Shown here piece by piece: positions 8,480 through 16,612 of a DNA stretch of 64,000 nucleotides. Each line of letters opens with the position of its first letter. Position 1 is the first letter of the stretch. Made by a program: the position numbers and the translations under genes. Source of the stretch: Streptomyces sp. 1222.5 (GTDB lineage: Bacteria; Actinomycetota; Actinomycetes; Streptomycetales; Streptomycetaceae); contig NZ_FNSZ01000001.1 in assembly GCF_900105245.1 (NCBI RefSeq), positions 6,818,001 to 6,882,000 of the forward strand. Direction: 5' to 3'. The notes beneath the pieces were generated by a model. That model saw only the letters and a list, made by a program, of their open reading frames with translations, made no database searches and was not told the origin of the DNA.

Positions 8480-10063
8480 GTGGACGTGAGCGGCGGGAGC
8501 GGGCAGCCGCGGTCCGGCAACGACGAGCCGGCCGAGCACCCCGCAGGTCCAACGGCCCCGGCGACCGGACCCACCGATCACCCCGGCCCCGGGCCCGTAC
8601 GGCCCGAGCCCCCCGCCCCCGAGCAGGACCGGCCCGAACGGTCCGAAACCCCCGCACCCGCACAGGACACCCCGCACCCGGACCACCCCACGGCCGACGA
8701 CGAGCCCGCCCCGCAGCCGGACACCGCCACCGGCACCCGGCCCGCGACGTCCGACGAGGGCACCGGCACGACCGCCCCGGAACGGGGGACCGGCACCCGC
8801 GCCGAACCCGGCGGCACCGACAGCACGCCCCGCGCCGACCACGCCGAGCACCGCACCCTCGCACACTCCGGGATCGCCAAGGGCGCACCGCCCCGGCCAC
8901 GGCCCAAAGAACCCGGCGGCGGCATCCTCATGGGACGCCCCTTCGGCGTCCCCGTCTACGTGGCCCCCAGCTGGTTCCTCGTCGCCGCCCTGATCACCTG
9001 GGTCTTCGGCGGCCAGCTCGACCGCGTCCTGCCCGAACTCGGCGCCGCCCGCTACCTCGTCTCCCTCTTCTTCGCGGTCGCCTTCTACGCCTCCGTCCTC
9101 GTCCACGAGCTCGCCCACACCGTCGCCGCGATCCGCTTCAAACTCCCCGTCCGCCGCATCCAGCTCCAGTTCTTCGGCGGCGTCTCCGAGATCGAGAAGG
9201 AAGCCGAGACCCCCGGCCGCGAATTCGTCCTCGCCTTCGTCGGCCCCCTGCTCTCCCTCGTCCTCGCCGGCCTGTTCTACCTCGCCATGAAACCGGTCGA
9301 ACCCGGCACCGTCCCCGGCGTCCTGCTCGCCGGACTGATGGTCTCCAACCTCATCGTCGCGATCTTCAACCTCCTGCCCGGCCTGCCCCTCGACGGCGGC
9401 CGCATGCTCCGCGCCGTCGTCTGGAAGCTCAGCGGCAAACCCATGACCGGCACCGTCGCCGCCGCCTGGGTCGGCCGCGCCCTCGCCGTCTCCGTCCTCA
9501 TCGGCCTGCCCCTGCTCAACCAGTCCGGCGCCCTCGGCGGCAGCGGCGAGGACACCGGCGGCATGGACACCGTCACCGACGCCCTGCTCGCCGCCATCCT
9601 CGCCGCCATCATCTGGACCGGCGCCGGCAACAGCCTCCGCATGGCCCGGCTGCGCGAACACCTCCCCGAACTCCGCGCCCGCACCCTGACCCGCCGCGCC
9701 GTACCGGTCGAGACCGACACCCCCCTCTCCGAAGCCCTCCGCCGCGCCAACGCCGCCGGCGCCCGCGCCCTCGTCGTCGTCGACGCCGACGGCCACCCCC
9801 TCTCCCTCGTCCGCGAGGCCGCCATCGTCGGCGTACCCGAACACCGACGCCCCTGGGTCGCCGTCAGCGGCCTCGCCCAGGACCTCACCGACGGCATGCG
9901 CGTCTCCGCCGAGCTGTCCGGCGAGGAACTCCTCGACACCCTGCGCGCCACCCCCGCCACCGAGTACCTCGTCGTCGAGGAGAGCGGCGAGATCTACGGC
10001 GTCCTGTCCGCCGCCGACGTCGAACGCGCCTTCGTCAAGGCCATGGCCAGACCGACGCCGTAG
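8480..10063 (+). CDS. Site-2-type M50 metalloprotease, membrane protein with CBS domains
   Basis: About 527 residues. The first ~145 are Pro/Thr/Glu/Gly-rich and disordered-looking. They are followed by a polytopic membrane protease. Zinc ligands are in LVHELAH (His 209, Glu 210, His 213), and the third ligand is in LPGLPLDGGRMLRA (Asp 305). The C-terminal third is soluble and fits a CBS pair (TPLSEALRRANAAGARALVV, EYLVVEESGEIYGVLSAADV), as in the SpoIVFB-type S2P branch. It probably cleaves substrates within or near the membrane, and the CBS part may sense nucleotides. GTG 8480 has GAGGGG at 8469-8474; GTG 8486 is equally possible. The gene runs toward trmI and is divergent from the nuclease gene. 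The long N-terminal extension is unusual for the family. Confidence 0.9.
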   Translation: MDVSGGSGQPRSGNDEPAEHPAGPTAPATGPTDHPGPGPVRPEPPAPEQDRPERSETPAPAQDTPHPDHPTADDEPAPQPDTATGTRPATSDEGTGTTAPERGTGTRAEPGGTDSTPRADHAEHRTLAHSGIAKGAPPRPRPKEPGGGILMGRPFGVPVYVAPSWFLVAALITWVFGGQLDRVLPELGAARYLVSLFFAVAFYASVLVHELAHTVAAIRFKLPVRRIQLQFFGGVSEIEKEAETPGREFVLAFVGPLLSLVLAGLFYLAMKPVEPGTVPGVLLAGLMVSNLIVAIFNLLPGLPLDGGRMLRAVVWKLSGKPMTGTVAAAWVGRALAVSVLIGLPLLNQSGALGGSGEDTGGMDTVTDALLAAILAAIIWTGAGNSLRMARLREHLPELRARTLTRRAVPVETDTPLSEALRRANAAGARALVVVDADGHPLSLVREAAIVGVPEHRRPWVAVSGLAQDLTDGMRVSAELSGEELLDTLRATPATEYLVVEESGEIYGVLSAADVERAFVKAMARPTP

Positions 10064-10089
10064 TGGTCCGCGGCCCCCGCAAAGGCCGG

Positions 10090-10095
10090 TAGTCT
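10090..10095 (+). promoter_or_regulatory. Putative -10 box of trmI (leaderless arrangement)
   Basis: TAGTCT lies 6 nt before the ATG at 10102, and no Shine-Dalgarno sits at normal distance. This is the usual Streptomyces leaderless layout. No clear -35 is visible. Confidence 0.45.
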
Positions 10096-10101
10096 GTTCA
10101 C

Positions 10102-11004
10102 ATGTCCGAACCGACCGGTGCCGCCCGCAGGCGCGGGCCCTTCAAGGTCGGGGACCAGGTACAGCTGACCGACCCCAAGGGTCGCCACTACACGTTCACG
10201 CTCGAAGCCGGGAAGAACTTCCACACCCACAAGGGCTCCTTCCCGCACGACGAACTGATCGGCGCTCCCGAGGGCAGCGTTGTCCGCACCACCGGCAACG
10301 TCGCCTACCTCGCGCTGCGCCCCCTGCTCCCCGACTACGTCCTGTCCATGCCCCGCGGGGCAGCCGTCGTCTACCCCAAGGACGCGGGGCAGATCCTCGC
10401 CTTCGCCGACATCTTCCCCGGCGCACGCGTCGTCGAGGCCGGCGTCGGCTCCGGCTCGCTCAGCAGCTTCCTGCTGCGCGCCATCGGCGACCAGGGCATG
10501 CTGCACTCCTACGAGCGCCGCGAGGACTTCGCCGAGATCGCCCAGGCGAACGTGGAGCGCTACTTCGGCGGCCCGCACCCCGCCTGGCAGCTCACCGTCG
10601 GCGACCTCCAGGACAACCTGTCGGACACCGACGTCGACCGCGTCATCCTCGACATGCTCGCCCCCTGGGAATGCCTGGAGTCCGTCTCCAAGGCGCTCGT
10701 CCCCGGCGGCATCCTCTGCTGCTACGTGGCCACCACCACCCAGCTCGCCCGGACCGTCGAGTCCATCCGGGAGATCGGCTGCTTCAACGAGCCGACCGCC
10801 TGGGAGACCATGATCCGCAACTGGCACATCGAAGGCCTGGCCGTCCGCCCCGACCACCGCATGATCGGCCACACCGGCTTCCTGCTCACCGCCCGCCGCC
10901 TCGCGGACGGCGTCGAGCCCCCCATGCGCCGCCGCCGCCCCGCCAAGGGCGCCTACGGCGAGGACTACGCCGGCCCCAACGCGGACGGCGGCACCGGCCG
11001 CTGA
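10102..11004 (+). CDS. trmI: tRNA (adenine-58-N1)-methyltransferase TrmI
   Basis: A 300-residue class I methyltransferase that makes m1A58 in the T-loop of tRNA, normally as a tetramer. The N-terminal small beta domain (GDQVQLTDPKGRHYTFTL) precedes the SAM fold. Motif I is VVEAGVGSGSLS, beginning near residue 110, and the catalytic-region motif is VILDMLAPWE. Length and motif spacing match actinobacterial TrmI. The same gene lies between the RecB-like nuclease and the proteasomal ATPase in Mycobacterium, supporting the assignment. The only good start is ATG 10102, and the transcript looks leaderless. A 21-bp hairpin ends the gene. Confidence 0.95.
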   Translation: MSEPTGAARRRGPFKVGDQVQLTDPKGRHYTFTLEAGKNFHTHKGSFPHDELIGAPEGSVVRTTGNVAYLALRPLLPDYVLSMPRGAAVVYPKDAGQILAFADIFPGARVVEAGVGSGSLSSFLLRAIGDQGMLHSYERREDFAEIAQANVERYFGGPHPAWQLTVGDLQDNLSDTDVDRVILDMLAPWECLESVSKALVPGGILCCYVATTTQLARTVESIREIGCFNEPTAWETMIRNWHIEGLAVRPDHRMIGHTGFLLTARRLADGVEPPMRRRRPAKGAYGEDYAGPNADGGTGR

Positions 11005-11029
11005 CCGGCCGCACACCCGAACAACGCCA

Positions 11030-11081
11030 GGGCGCCGTGCCCGAGTTCCCCCACCACAACGGGAACTCGGGCACGGCGCCC
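11030..11081 (+). terminator. Very strong terminator hairpin after trmI
   Basis: Bases 11030-11050 pair perfectly with 11061-11081 over 21 bp, with a 10-nt loop (CCACCACAAC). It starts 25 nt after the trmI stop and isolates it from the next gene. Confidence 0.9.
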
Positions 11082-11250
11082 GTCCGTTGACAGGCCACCA
11101 GGACTCCCACTCCCCCCACGGCCCCGCCCGCCCGGACACACCCGGGCGCGCCACCCGCGGAAATCCCGGACCCCGCCGTTCCCCCGCACTGTGACGTGTG
11201 GCACCATGCTGGCCACCCCACCGGCACAGCCCTCACAGGAGACACTCCTA

Positions 11251-11832
11251 GTGCAGCAATCCGCCGTTCCGGAGCTCGCCCACGCCCAGACCCGGCCCAT
11301 CCACTGGGTGGCGACCGCCACCGCCGTCGCCGGCGTCGTCGCGCTCTCCTCCGTCGTCCAGCCCGGATCGGCCACCGCCGCCCAGGCCGCCCCCGGCATC
11401 CGGACCCAGTCCGCCCCCGCCGCTGCGGCCCCGCCCAGCACCAGCGGCGTGGCCTTCCCGCTGCAGTGCGGACCCGTCAAGGCGGTCGTCGTCAAGAAGA
11501 CCACCGGCGACCTCGACGGCGACGGCAGGCCCGAAACCGTCGCCGTCGTCCACTGCGACGCCCCCATGGGCACCCCGCCGGACGGGGTCTACGTCCTCAC
11601 CCGCTCCGCCGGCGGAGCCAAGCCCCGCGTGGTCGCCACCCTCGTCGACCCCAAGGACCGCTTCACCGTCACCGACTTCGCGATACGCGGGCGGACGGTC
11701 GCCGCCACCCTCCTCGGCTACTCCTCGGACGACGTACCCAGTTGCTGCCCCGACGTGAAAACCCCGGCCACGTGGCGGTGGAACGGCAGCGCCTTCCTCC
11801 GCTCCACCCCGGCCGGGGCCCACAGCGTCTGA
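11251..11832 (+). CDS. Small secreted or membrane-anchored protein, function unknown
   Basis: About 193 residues, not assigned to a family with confidence. The N-terminus has a short polar lead and then a hydrophobic stretch (WVATATAVAGVVALSSVV, about 19-36) ending near ATAAQA, which reads as a signal peptide or single anchor. A Pro/Ala linker follows. The mature part contains GDLDGDGRPE, an FG-GAP/VCBS-like calcium-loop motif, and three Cys including a vicinal pair (PSCCPD) that could form disulphides outside the cell. The start is GTG 11251 with AGGAGA at 11237-11242; an ATG upstream at 11206 has no ribosome binding site. It is convergent with the ferredoxin gene, with only 6 bp between stops. 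Confidence 0.75.
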   Translation: MQQSAVPELAHAQTRPIHWVATATAVAGVVALSSVVQPGSATAAQAAPGIRTQSAPAAAAPPSTSGVAFPLQCGPVKAVVVKKTTGDLDGDGRPETVAVVHCDAPMGTPPDGVYVLTRSAGGAKPRVVATLVDPKDRFTVTDFAIRGRTVAATLLGYSSDDVPSCCPDVKTPATWRWNGSAFLRSTPAGAHSV

Positions 11833-11838
11833 ACCGGA

Positions 11839-12141
11839 CTATTCCGCGTCGGGCCCGTACACCTCGACCTTGTCCGAAACCCGGCGCACATGGATGCACT
11901 CACCGGGACACTCCCTGGCCGAATCCACCACGTCCGTCAGCAGCGGCAGCGGCACCGGCGTCGTCGCACCGCCGGCCTGCAGCAGCTCGTCGTCCGCGCC
12001 CTTCACATAGGCCAGCCCGTCGATGTCCAGCTCGAACACCTCGGGGGCGTACTGAGCACAGATCCCGTCGCCGGTACACAGGTCCTGGTCGATCCAGACC
12101 TCCAGCGCCTCGCCGCCCGGGGCCTCCTGCTGCACGGTCAT
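11839..12141 (-). CDS. [3Fe-4S]-type ferredoxin
   Basis: A 100-residue small electron carrier. Cys 22 and Cys 28 (C-x5-C in LCTGDGICAQ) with Cys 78 followed by Pro form the pattern of the single-cluster 3Fe-4S (or 3Fe/4Fe) ferredoxins that feed actinobacterial cytochromes P450. The acidic C-terminal region fits. The ATG at 12141 has AGGAG very close upstream; a GTG two codons later (12135) has better spacing and may be the real start. No P450 is adjacent, the nearest being the conservon P450 24 kb away, so the redox partner is open. Its stop faces the stop of the secreted protein gene. Confidence 0.9.
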   Translation of the reverse strand: MTVQQEAPGGEALEVWIDQDLCTGDGICAQYAPEVFELDIDGLAYVKGADDELLQAGGATTPVPLPLLTDVVDSARECPGECIHVRRVSDKVEVYGPDAE

Positions 12142-12660
12142 CTCTCCTGCCGTCGGTTCGCCGGGCGGTCCCGGCAACCCGAGGGCCAGCCGGTTCCGCT
12201 CCAGCGGCTGTTGAACACCCCCGACCCTACCTCCGCCCGGAACACGGCCGCCCTCCACCGCCACGGGGTTTCCGGCCCCGGCGCCCGGGTACGAAGGCCC
12301 GACCGGCGACATAGGTACCCCCGCCGCGGACCTGCACACTTCAGGCCCCGCCCGCGGTGACCCCGCCCGCCCGGACCGTCGCTCTGCGTGATGATCGTAC
12401 GAGCGCCCTCACGGCTGCCCGCGACAAGGCCACCCAGCCCGACCGGACAACTCCGGCCGGTAATGAAGGAATTTGACCACCCCGTGCTTGGAACAGGCTG
12501 CTTCCCCATCACGTTGAGTGGGTATCCCCTCCGTGCGAGGGAGAGCGCACCGGGTGACCGACGACACACCTTGACAGTCTTTGTGATCTAGGGGTTTCAA
12601 TCGACACCCACCCAGGTAGGGTCTGGAAGCGTCCAGCTCCCCTTGGAGGAGGTGAGGACC
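12142..12660. other. Regulatory region between the ferredoxin gene and arc
   Basis: About 520 bp with no supported gene, and AT-richer than its flanks between 12440 and 12620. It should hold the promoters of both divergent genes. Toward arc, TTGACA at 12571-12576 is a consensus -35, but the best matches at 17-18 bp (TTTCAA, 12595-12600) are poor. TAGGGT at 12617-12622 is a good -10 without a clear -35. The arc ribosome binding site is GGAGGAGG at 12645-12652. Confidence 0.6.
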
Positions 12661-14427
12661 GTGGCAGCCCACGACGACGACATGAACCGCGGCATCCGCC
12701 CGGGACGAGGGTCCGACGACCCGGCCGGGCAGATCGCCTACCTTGAGCAGGAGATCGCCGTCCTGCGACGTAAGCTCGCCGACTCTCCGCGACACACGAG
12801 GATTCTCGAAGAGCGGATCGTCGAGCTGCAGACGAACCTGGCCGGCGTGTCCGCCCAGAACGAAAGACTGGCCAACACACTCCGCGAAGCCCGCGACCAG
12901 ATCGTGGCCCTCAAGGAAGAAGTCGACCGGCTCGCCCAGCCACCGGCCGGCTTCGGAGTCTTCCTGCAGGCCAACGAGGACGGCACCGCCGACATCTTCA
13001 CCGGCGGCCGCAAACTCCGCGTGAACGTCAGCCCCAGCGTCGAGCTCGACGACCTCCGGCGAGGCCAGGAAGTCATGCTCAACGAAGCGCTCAACGTGGT
13101 CGAGGCCATGGAGTACGAGAGCGTCGGCGACATCGTCACCCTCAAGGAGATCCTCGAGGACGGCGAACGCGCCCTCGTCCTCGGGCACACCGACGAGGAG
13201 CGGGTGGTCCGGCTCGCCGAGCCGCTGCTGGACGTCACCATCCGCCCCGGCGACGCCCTGCTCCTCGAACCGCGCTCCGGATACGTCTACGAGATCGTCC
13301 CCAAGAGCGAGGTCGAAGAACTCGTCCTCGAAGAGGTCCCCGACATCGGCTACGAGCAGATCGGCGGCCTCGGCGGACAGATCGAGGCCATCCGCGACGC
13401 GGTCGAGCTGCCGTACCTCTACCCCGACCTGTTCCGGGAGCACGAGCTGCGCCCGCCCAAGGGCGTCCTGCTCTACGGCCCCCCCGGCTGCGGCAAGACA
13501 CTCATCGCCAAGGCCGTCGCGAACTCGCTGGCCAAGAAGGTCGCCGAGGTCACCGGCCAGGCCGCCGGCAAGAGCTTCTTCCTCAACATCAAGGGCCCCG
13601 AGCTCCTCAACAAGTACGTCGGCGAGACCGAGCGGCAGATCCGCCTCGTCTTCCAGCGCGCACGTGAGAAGGCCAGCGAGGGCACCCCCGTCATCGTCTT
13701 CTTCGACGAGATGGAATCCCTCTTCCGCACCCGCGGATCCGGCGTCAGCTCGGACGTGGAGAACACCATCGTCCCCCAGCTGCTCGCCGAGATCGACGGC
13801 GTGGAAGGCCTCCAGAACGTGGTCGTCATCGGCGCCTCCAACCGCGAGGACATGATCGACCCCGCCATCCTGCGCCCCGGCCGGCTCGACGTGAAGATCA
13901 AGATCGAGCGTCCCGACGCCGAGGCCGCCAAGGACATCTTCGGCAAGTACCTCACCGAACGCCTCCCCCTGCACGGCGACGACCTCGGCGAGCACGGCGG
14001 CGACAAGGCCACCACCGTCCAGAGCATGATCCAGACGGCGGTCGAGCAGATGTACGCCGAATCCGAGGAAAACCGCTTCCTGGAAGTCACCTACGCCAAC
14101 GGCGACAAGGAAGTCCTCTACTTCAAGGACTTCAACTCCGGCGCCATGATCGAGAACATCGTGGGCCGCGCCAAGAAAATGGCGATCAAGGACTTCCTCG
14201 AAAAGAGCCAGAAGGGCCTCCGCGTCTCCCACCTCCTCCAGGCCTGCGTGGACGAGTTCAAGGAGAACGAGGACCTGCCCAACACCACCAACCCCGACGA
14301 CTGGGCCCGGATCTCCGGAAAGAAGGGCGAACGGATCGTCTACATCCGTACCCTCATCACCGGAAAGCAGGGCGCGGACACGGGACGCTCCATCGACACG
14401 GTGGCGAACACCGGTCAGTACCTGTAA
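12661..14427 (+). CDS. arc: Proteasome-associated AAA+ ATPase ARC (Mpa)
   Basis: A 588-residue hexameric unfoldase that binds pupylated proteins and threads them into the 20S core. In order: an N-terminal coiled coil (about 17-75, Leu/Glu heptads), which is the Pup docking site; tandem OB folds (about 95-230); and one AAA+ module with Walker A GPPGCGKT at 273-280, Walker B VIVFFDE and the arginine-finger region ILRPGRLD. The protein ends in GQYL. This penultimate-Tyr tail is what opens the proteasome gate in Mpa/ARC, so it should couple to PrcBA encoded 2.7 kb downstream. GTG 12661 is preceded by GGAGGAGG at 12645-12652. A hairpin with a T-run ends the gene, so it is at least partly separate from dop-pup. 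Confidence 0.98.
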   Translation: MAAHDDDMNRGIRPGRGSDDPAGQIAYLEQEIAVLRRKLADSPRHTRILEERIVELQTNLAGVSAQNERLANTLREARDQIVALKEEVDRLAQPPAGFGVFLQANEDGTADIFTGGRKLRVNVSPSVELDDLRRGQEVMLNEALNVVEAMEYESVGDIVTLKEILEDGERALVLGHTDEERVVRLAEPLLDVTIRPGDALLLEPRSGYVYEIVPKSEVEELVLEEVPDIGYEQIGGLGGQIEAIRDAVELPYLYPDLFREHELRPPKGVLLYGPPGCGKTLIAKAVANSLAKKVAEVTGQAAGKSFFLNIKGPELLNKYVGETERQIRLVFQRAREKASEGTPVIVFFDEMESLFRTRGSGVSSDVENTIVPQLLAEIDGVEGLQNVVVIGASNREDMIDPAILRPGRLDVKIKIERPDAEAAKDIFGKYLTERLPLHGDDLGEHGGDKATTVQSMIQTAVEQMYAESEENRFLEVTYANGDKEVLYFKDFNSGAMIENIVGRAKKMAIKDFLEKSQKGLRVSHLLQACVDEFKENEDLPNTTNPDDWARISGKKGERIVYIRTLITGKQGADTGRSIDTVANTGQYL

Positions 14428-14436
14428 AAGCAGGGC

Positions 14437-14480
14437 GGCTGCGGGTGCCCTCACCGGGTACCCGCAGCCCTTGCGTTTTT
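14437..14480 (+). terminator. Intrinsic terminator after arc
   Basis: A 14-bp stem (14437-14450 with 14456-14469, one G-T wobble) and a TCACC loop, followed by TTGCGTTTTT ending at 14480. It is one of few terminators here with a true T-run. Confidence 0.88.
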
Positions 14481-14660
14481 CAGGCCACGACCGGAGCAGC
14501 CAATGACGCAAATGATCTCCCCACCAGCGCAAAGGCGTTCTAGGCTCGTTCCTACCGCCGAATCGCGCAGTGCGGGGACGGGCACCGCACACGCACCGGA
14601 GCGCCAGCGGTACTTGAGCGACGCCCACGACCGAGGGTGCCGCCGGGCAAGGAGGGCCGC

Positions 14661-16172
14661 ATGACCGTACGGCGAGTAATGGGCATCGAGACGGAGTACG
14701 GGATCTCCGTCCCCGGCCACCCCAACGCCAATGCCATGCTCACCTCGTCCCAGATCGTCAACGCCTACGCCGCGGCGATGCACCGGGCCCGCCGGGCCCG
14801 CTGGGACTTCGAGGAGGAGAACCCGCTGCGCGACGCGCGAGGCTTCGACCTCGCCCGGGAGGCCGCCGACTCCAGCCAGCTCACCGACGAGGACATCGGC
14901 CTCGCCAACGTGATCCTCACCAACGGCGCACGCCTCTACGTGGACCACGCCCACCCCGAATACAGCGCCCCCGAGGTCACCAACCCCCGCGACGCCGTCC
15001 TCTGGGACAAGGCCGGCGAACGCATCATGGCCGAGGCCGCGGAGCGGGCCGCCCAGCTCCCCGGCGCCCAGCCCATCCACCTCTACAAGAACAACACCGA
15101 CAACAAGGGCGCCTCCTACGGCACGCACGAGAACTACCTGATGAAGCGGGAGACCCCCTTCTCGGACATCGTGCGCCACCTCACGCCCTTCTTCGTCTCC
15201 CGCCAGGTCTTCGCGGGCGCCGGCCGCGTCGGCATCGGCCAGGACGGCCACGAACACGGTTTCCAGCTCAGCCAGCGCGCCGACTACTTCGAGGTCGAGG
15301 TCGGCCTGGAGACCACGCTCAAGCGCCCCATCATCAACACCCGCGACGAACCCCACGCCGACGCGGAGAAGTACCGCCGCCTGCACGTCATCATCGGCGA
15401 CGCCAACCTCTCCGAGATCTCGACGTACCTCAAGCTGGGCACCACCGCCCTGGTCCTGTCCATGATCGAGGACGGCTTCATCGCCGTCGACCTGGCCGTC
15501 GACCAGCCCGTCCGCACCCTCCACCAGGTCTCCCACGACCCCTCCCTCAAGCGCCTCGTCACCCTCCGCAGCGGCCGCACGCTCACCGCCGTCCAGCTGC
15601 AGATGGAGTACTTCGAGCTCGCCCGCAAGTACGTCGAGGAACGCCACGGCGCCGACGCCGACGACCAGACCAAGGACGTCCTCAGCCGCTGGGAGGACAC
15701 CCTCACCCGGCTGGAGAACGACCCCATGAGCCTCGCCGGCGAACTCGACTGGGTCGCCAAACGCGAACTCATGGAGGGCTACCGCCGCCGCGACGACCTC
15801 GACTGGGACGCCGCCCGGCTCCACCTCGTCGACCTCCAGTACGCCGACGTACGGGCCGAGAAGGGCCTCTACAACCGCCTGGCGGCCCGCGGACGCATCA
15901 AGCGGCTCCTGGACGAGGCCGAGGTCGACAAGGCCCGTACGAAGCCGCCGGAGGACACACGCGCGTACTTCCGCGGCCGCTGCCTCGAGCAGTACGCCGA
16001 CGACGTCGCCGCCGCCTCCTGGGACTCGGTCATCTTCGATCTCCCCGGCCGCGACTCGCTGCAGCGCGTTCCAACCCTGGAACCGCTACGCGGAACGCGA
16101 AATCACGTCAAGGAGCTACTCGACCGCTGCCGCACCGCGGAAGACCTGGTCAGGGTCCTGTCGGGCGGCTGA
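14661..16172 (+). CDS. dop: Depupylase Dop
   Basis: A 503-residue carboxylate-amine-ligase-like enzyme that removes Pup from conjugates and, in species whose Pup ends in Gln, deamidates it. The nucleotide/Mg site is in MGIETEYGIS. The catalytic Asp is D95 in RLYVDHAHPEYSAPE. The insertion at about 50-78 (EEENPLRDARGFD and onward) is the Dop-loop, which separates Dop from the paralogous ligase PafA. Because the Pup encoded next door already ends in Glu, depupylation is probably its main job here. ATG 14661 has AAGGAGGG at 14649-14656. The gene lies 172 bp upstream of pup on the same strand. Confidence 0.97.
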   Translation: MTVRRVMGIETEYGISVPGHPNANAMLTSSQIVNAYAAAMHRARRARWDFEEENPLRDARGFDLAREAADSSQLTDEDIGLANVILTNGARLYVDHAHPEYSAPEVTNPRDAVLWDKAGERIMAEAAERAAQLPGAQPIHLYKNNTDNKGASYGTHENYLMKRETPFSDIVRHLTPFFVSRQVFAGAGRVGIGQDGHEHGFQLSQRADYFEVEVGLETTLKRPIINTRDEPHADAEKYRRLHVIIGDANLSEISTYLKLGTTALVLSMIEDGFIAVDLAVDQPVRTLHQVSHDPSLKRLVTLRSGRTLTAVQLQMEYFELARKYVEERHGADADDQTKDVLSRWEDTLTRLENDPMSLAGELDWVAKRELMEGYRRRDDLDWDAARLHLVDLQYADVRAEKGLYNRLAARGRIKRLLDEAEVDKARTKPPEDTRAYFRGRCLEQYADDVAAASWDSVIFDLPGRDSLQRVPTLEPLRGTRNHVKELLDRCRTAEDLVRVLSGG

Positions 16173-16294
16173 GCGCGACCAGCGGGTACTCGTACCGCTC
16201 CGGGCGGACGGGGTGGAAATCCCACCGCCCGGGAATCATCGAGGTGGCCCCCGCACGTTGTGGAAACTGCGGGGCCGATGTCGGACCCGGCTTG

Positions 16295-16300
16295 TAGGGT
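16295..16300 (+). promoter_or_regulatory. Possible -10 box upstream of pup
   Basis: TAGGGT lies 44 bp before the pup start, in the 172-bp dop-pup gap. No matching -35 is evident, so a separate pup promoter is only suggested. Confidence 0.3.
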
Positions 16301-16344
16301 CTGATCATCACCGATCGGCAGGCGAACTGAGCGGGGTGAGGGTT

Positions 16345-16563
16345 ATGGCAACGAAGGACACCGGCGGCGGCCAGCAGAAGGCGACGCACTCGACCGAACA
16401 GGCCGAGGAGCAGACGCAGGAAGCGCAGGCCTCGGAAGACCTCAAGGAACGGCACGAGAAGCTGTCGGACGACGTGGACTCGGTGCTGGACGAAATCGAC
16501 GACGTACTCGAGGAAAATGCCGAGGACTTCGTGCGCTCCTTCGTGCAAAAAGGTGGAGAGTAA
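16345..16563 (+). CDS. pup: Prokaryotic ubiquitin-like protein Pup
   Basis: A 72-residue intrinsically disordered modifier. It is Gln/Glu-rich at the N-terminus, has the ARC-binding segment LSDDVDSVLDEIDDVLEENA, and ends in FVRSFVQKGGE. The last codons are GGT GGA GAG (16552-16560) followed by TAA. The C-terminal Glu is the residue ligated to target lysines by PafA, and here it is encoded directly, so no deamidation is needed. The start is ATG 16345 with GAGG-type pairing close upstream. The gene lies between dop and the endonuclease VII-like gene, 49 bp before the latter, in a same-strand cluster leading to prcBA. Confidence 0.98.
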   Translation: MATKDTGGGQQKATHSTEQAEEQTQEAQASEDLKERHEKLSDDVDSVLDEIDDVLEENAEDFVRSFVQKGGE

Positions 16564-16612
16564 AGGTCAATCAGTCGCTTTGCCTTCGAAGTGAAGGTAG
16601 CGGGGGAACCGG

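Noticed and set aside
12571..12600. Consensus -35 TTGACA upstream of arc as a complete promoter
   Set aside because: No acceptable -10 at 16-19 bp; mentioned in the intergenic entry only.
12409..14628. Minus-strand frame of about 740 codons over arc
   Set aside because: Antisense shadow of arc with low-complexity Leu/Val/Asp composition.
16231..16260. SigR-like promoter upstream of pup (GGGAAT and GTTG)
   Set aside because: Spacing of 20 bp is longer than the usual 16-18 and the -10 part is short; not reported as a feature.
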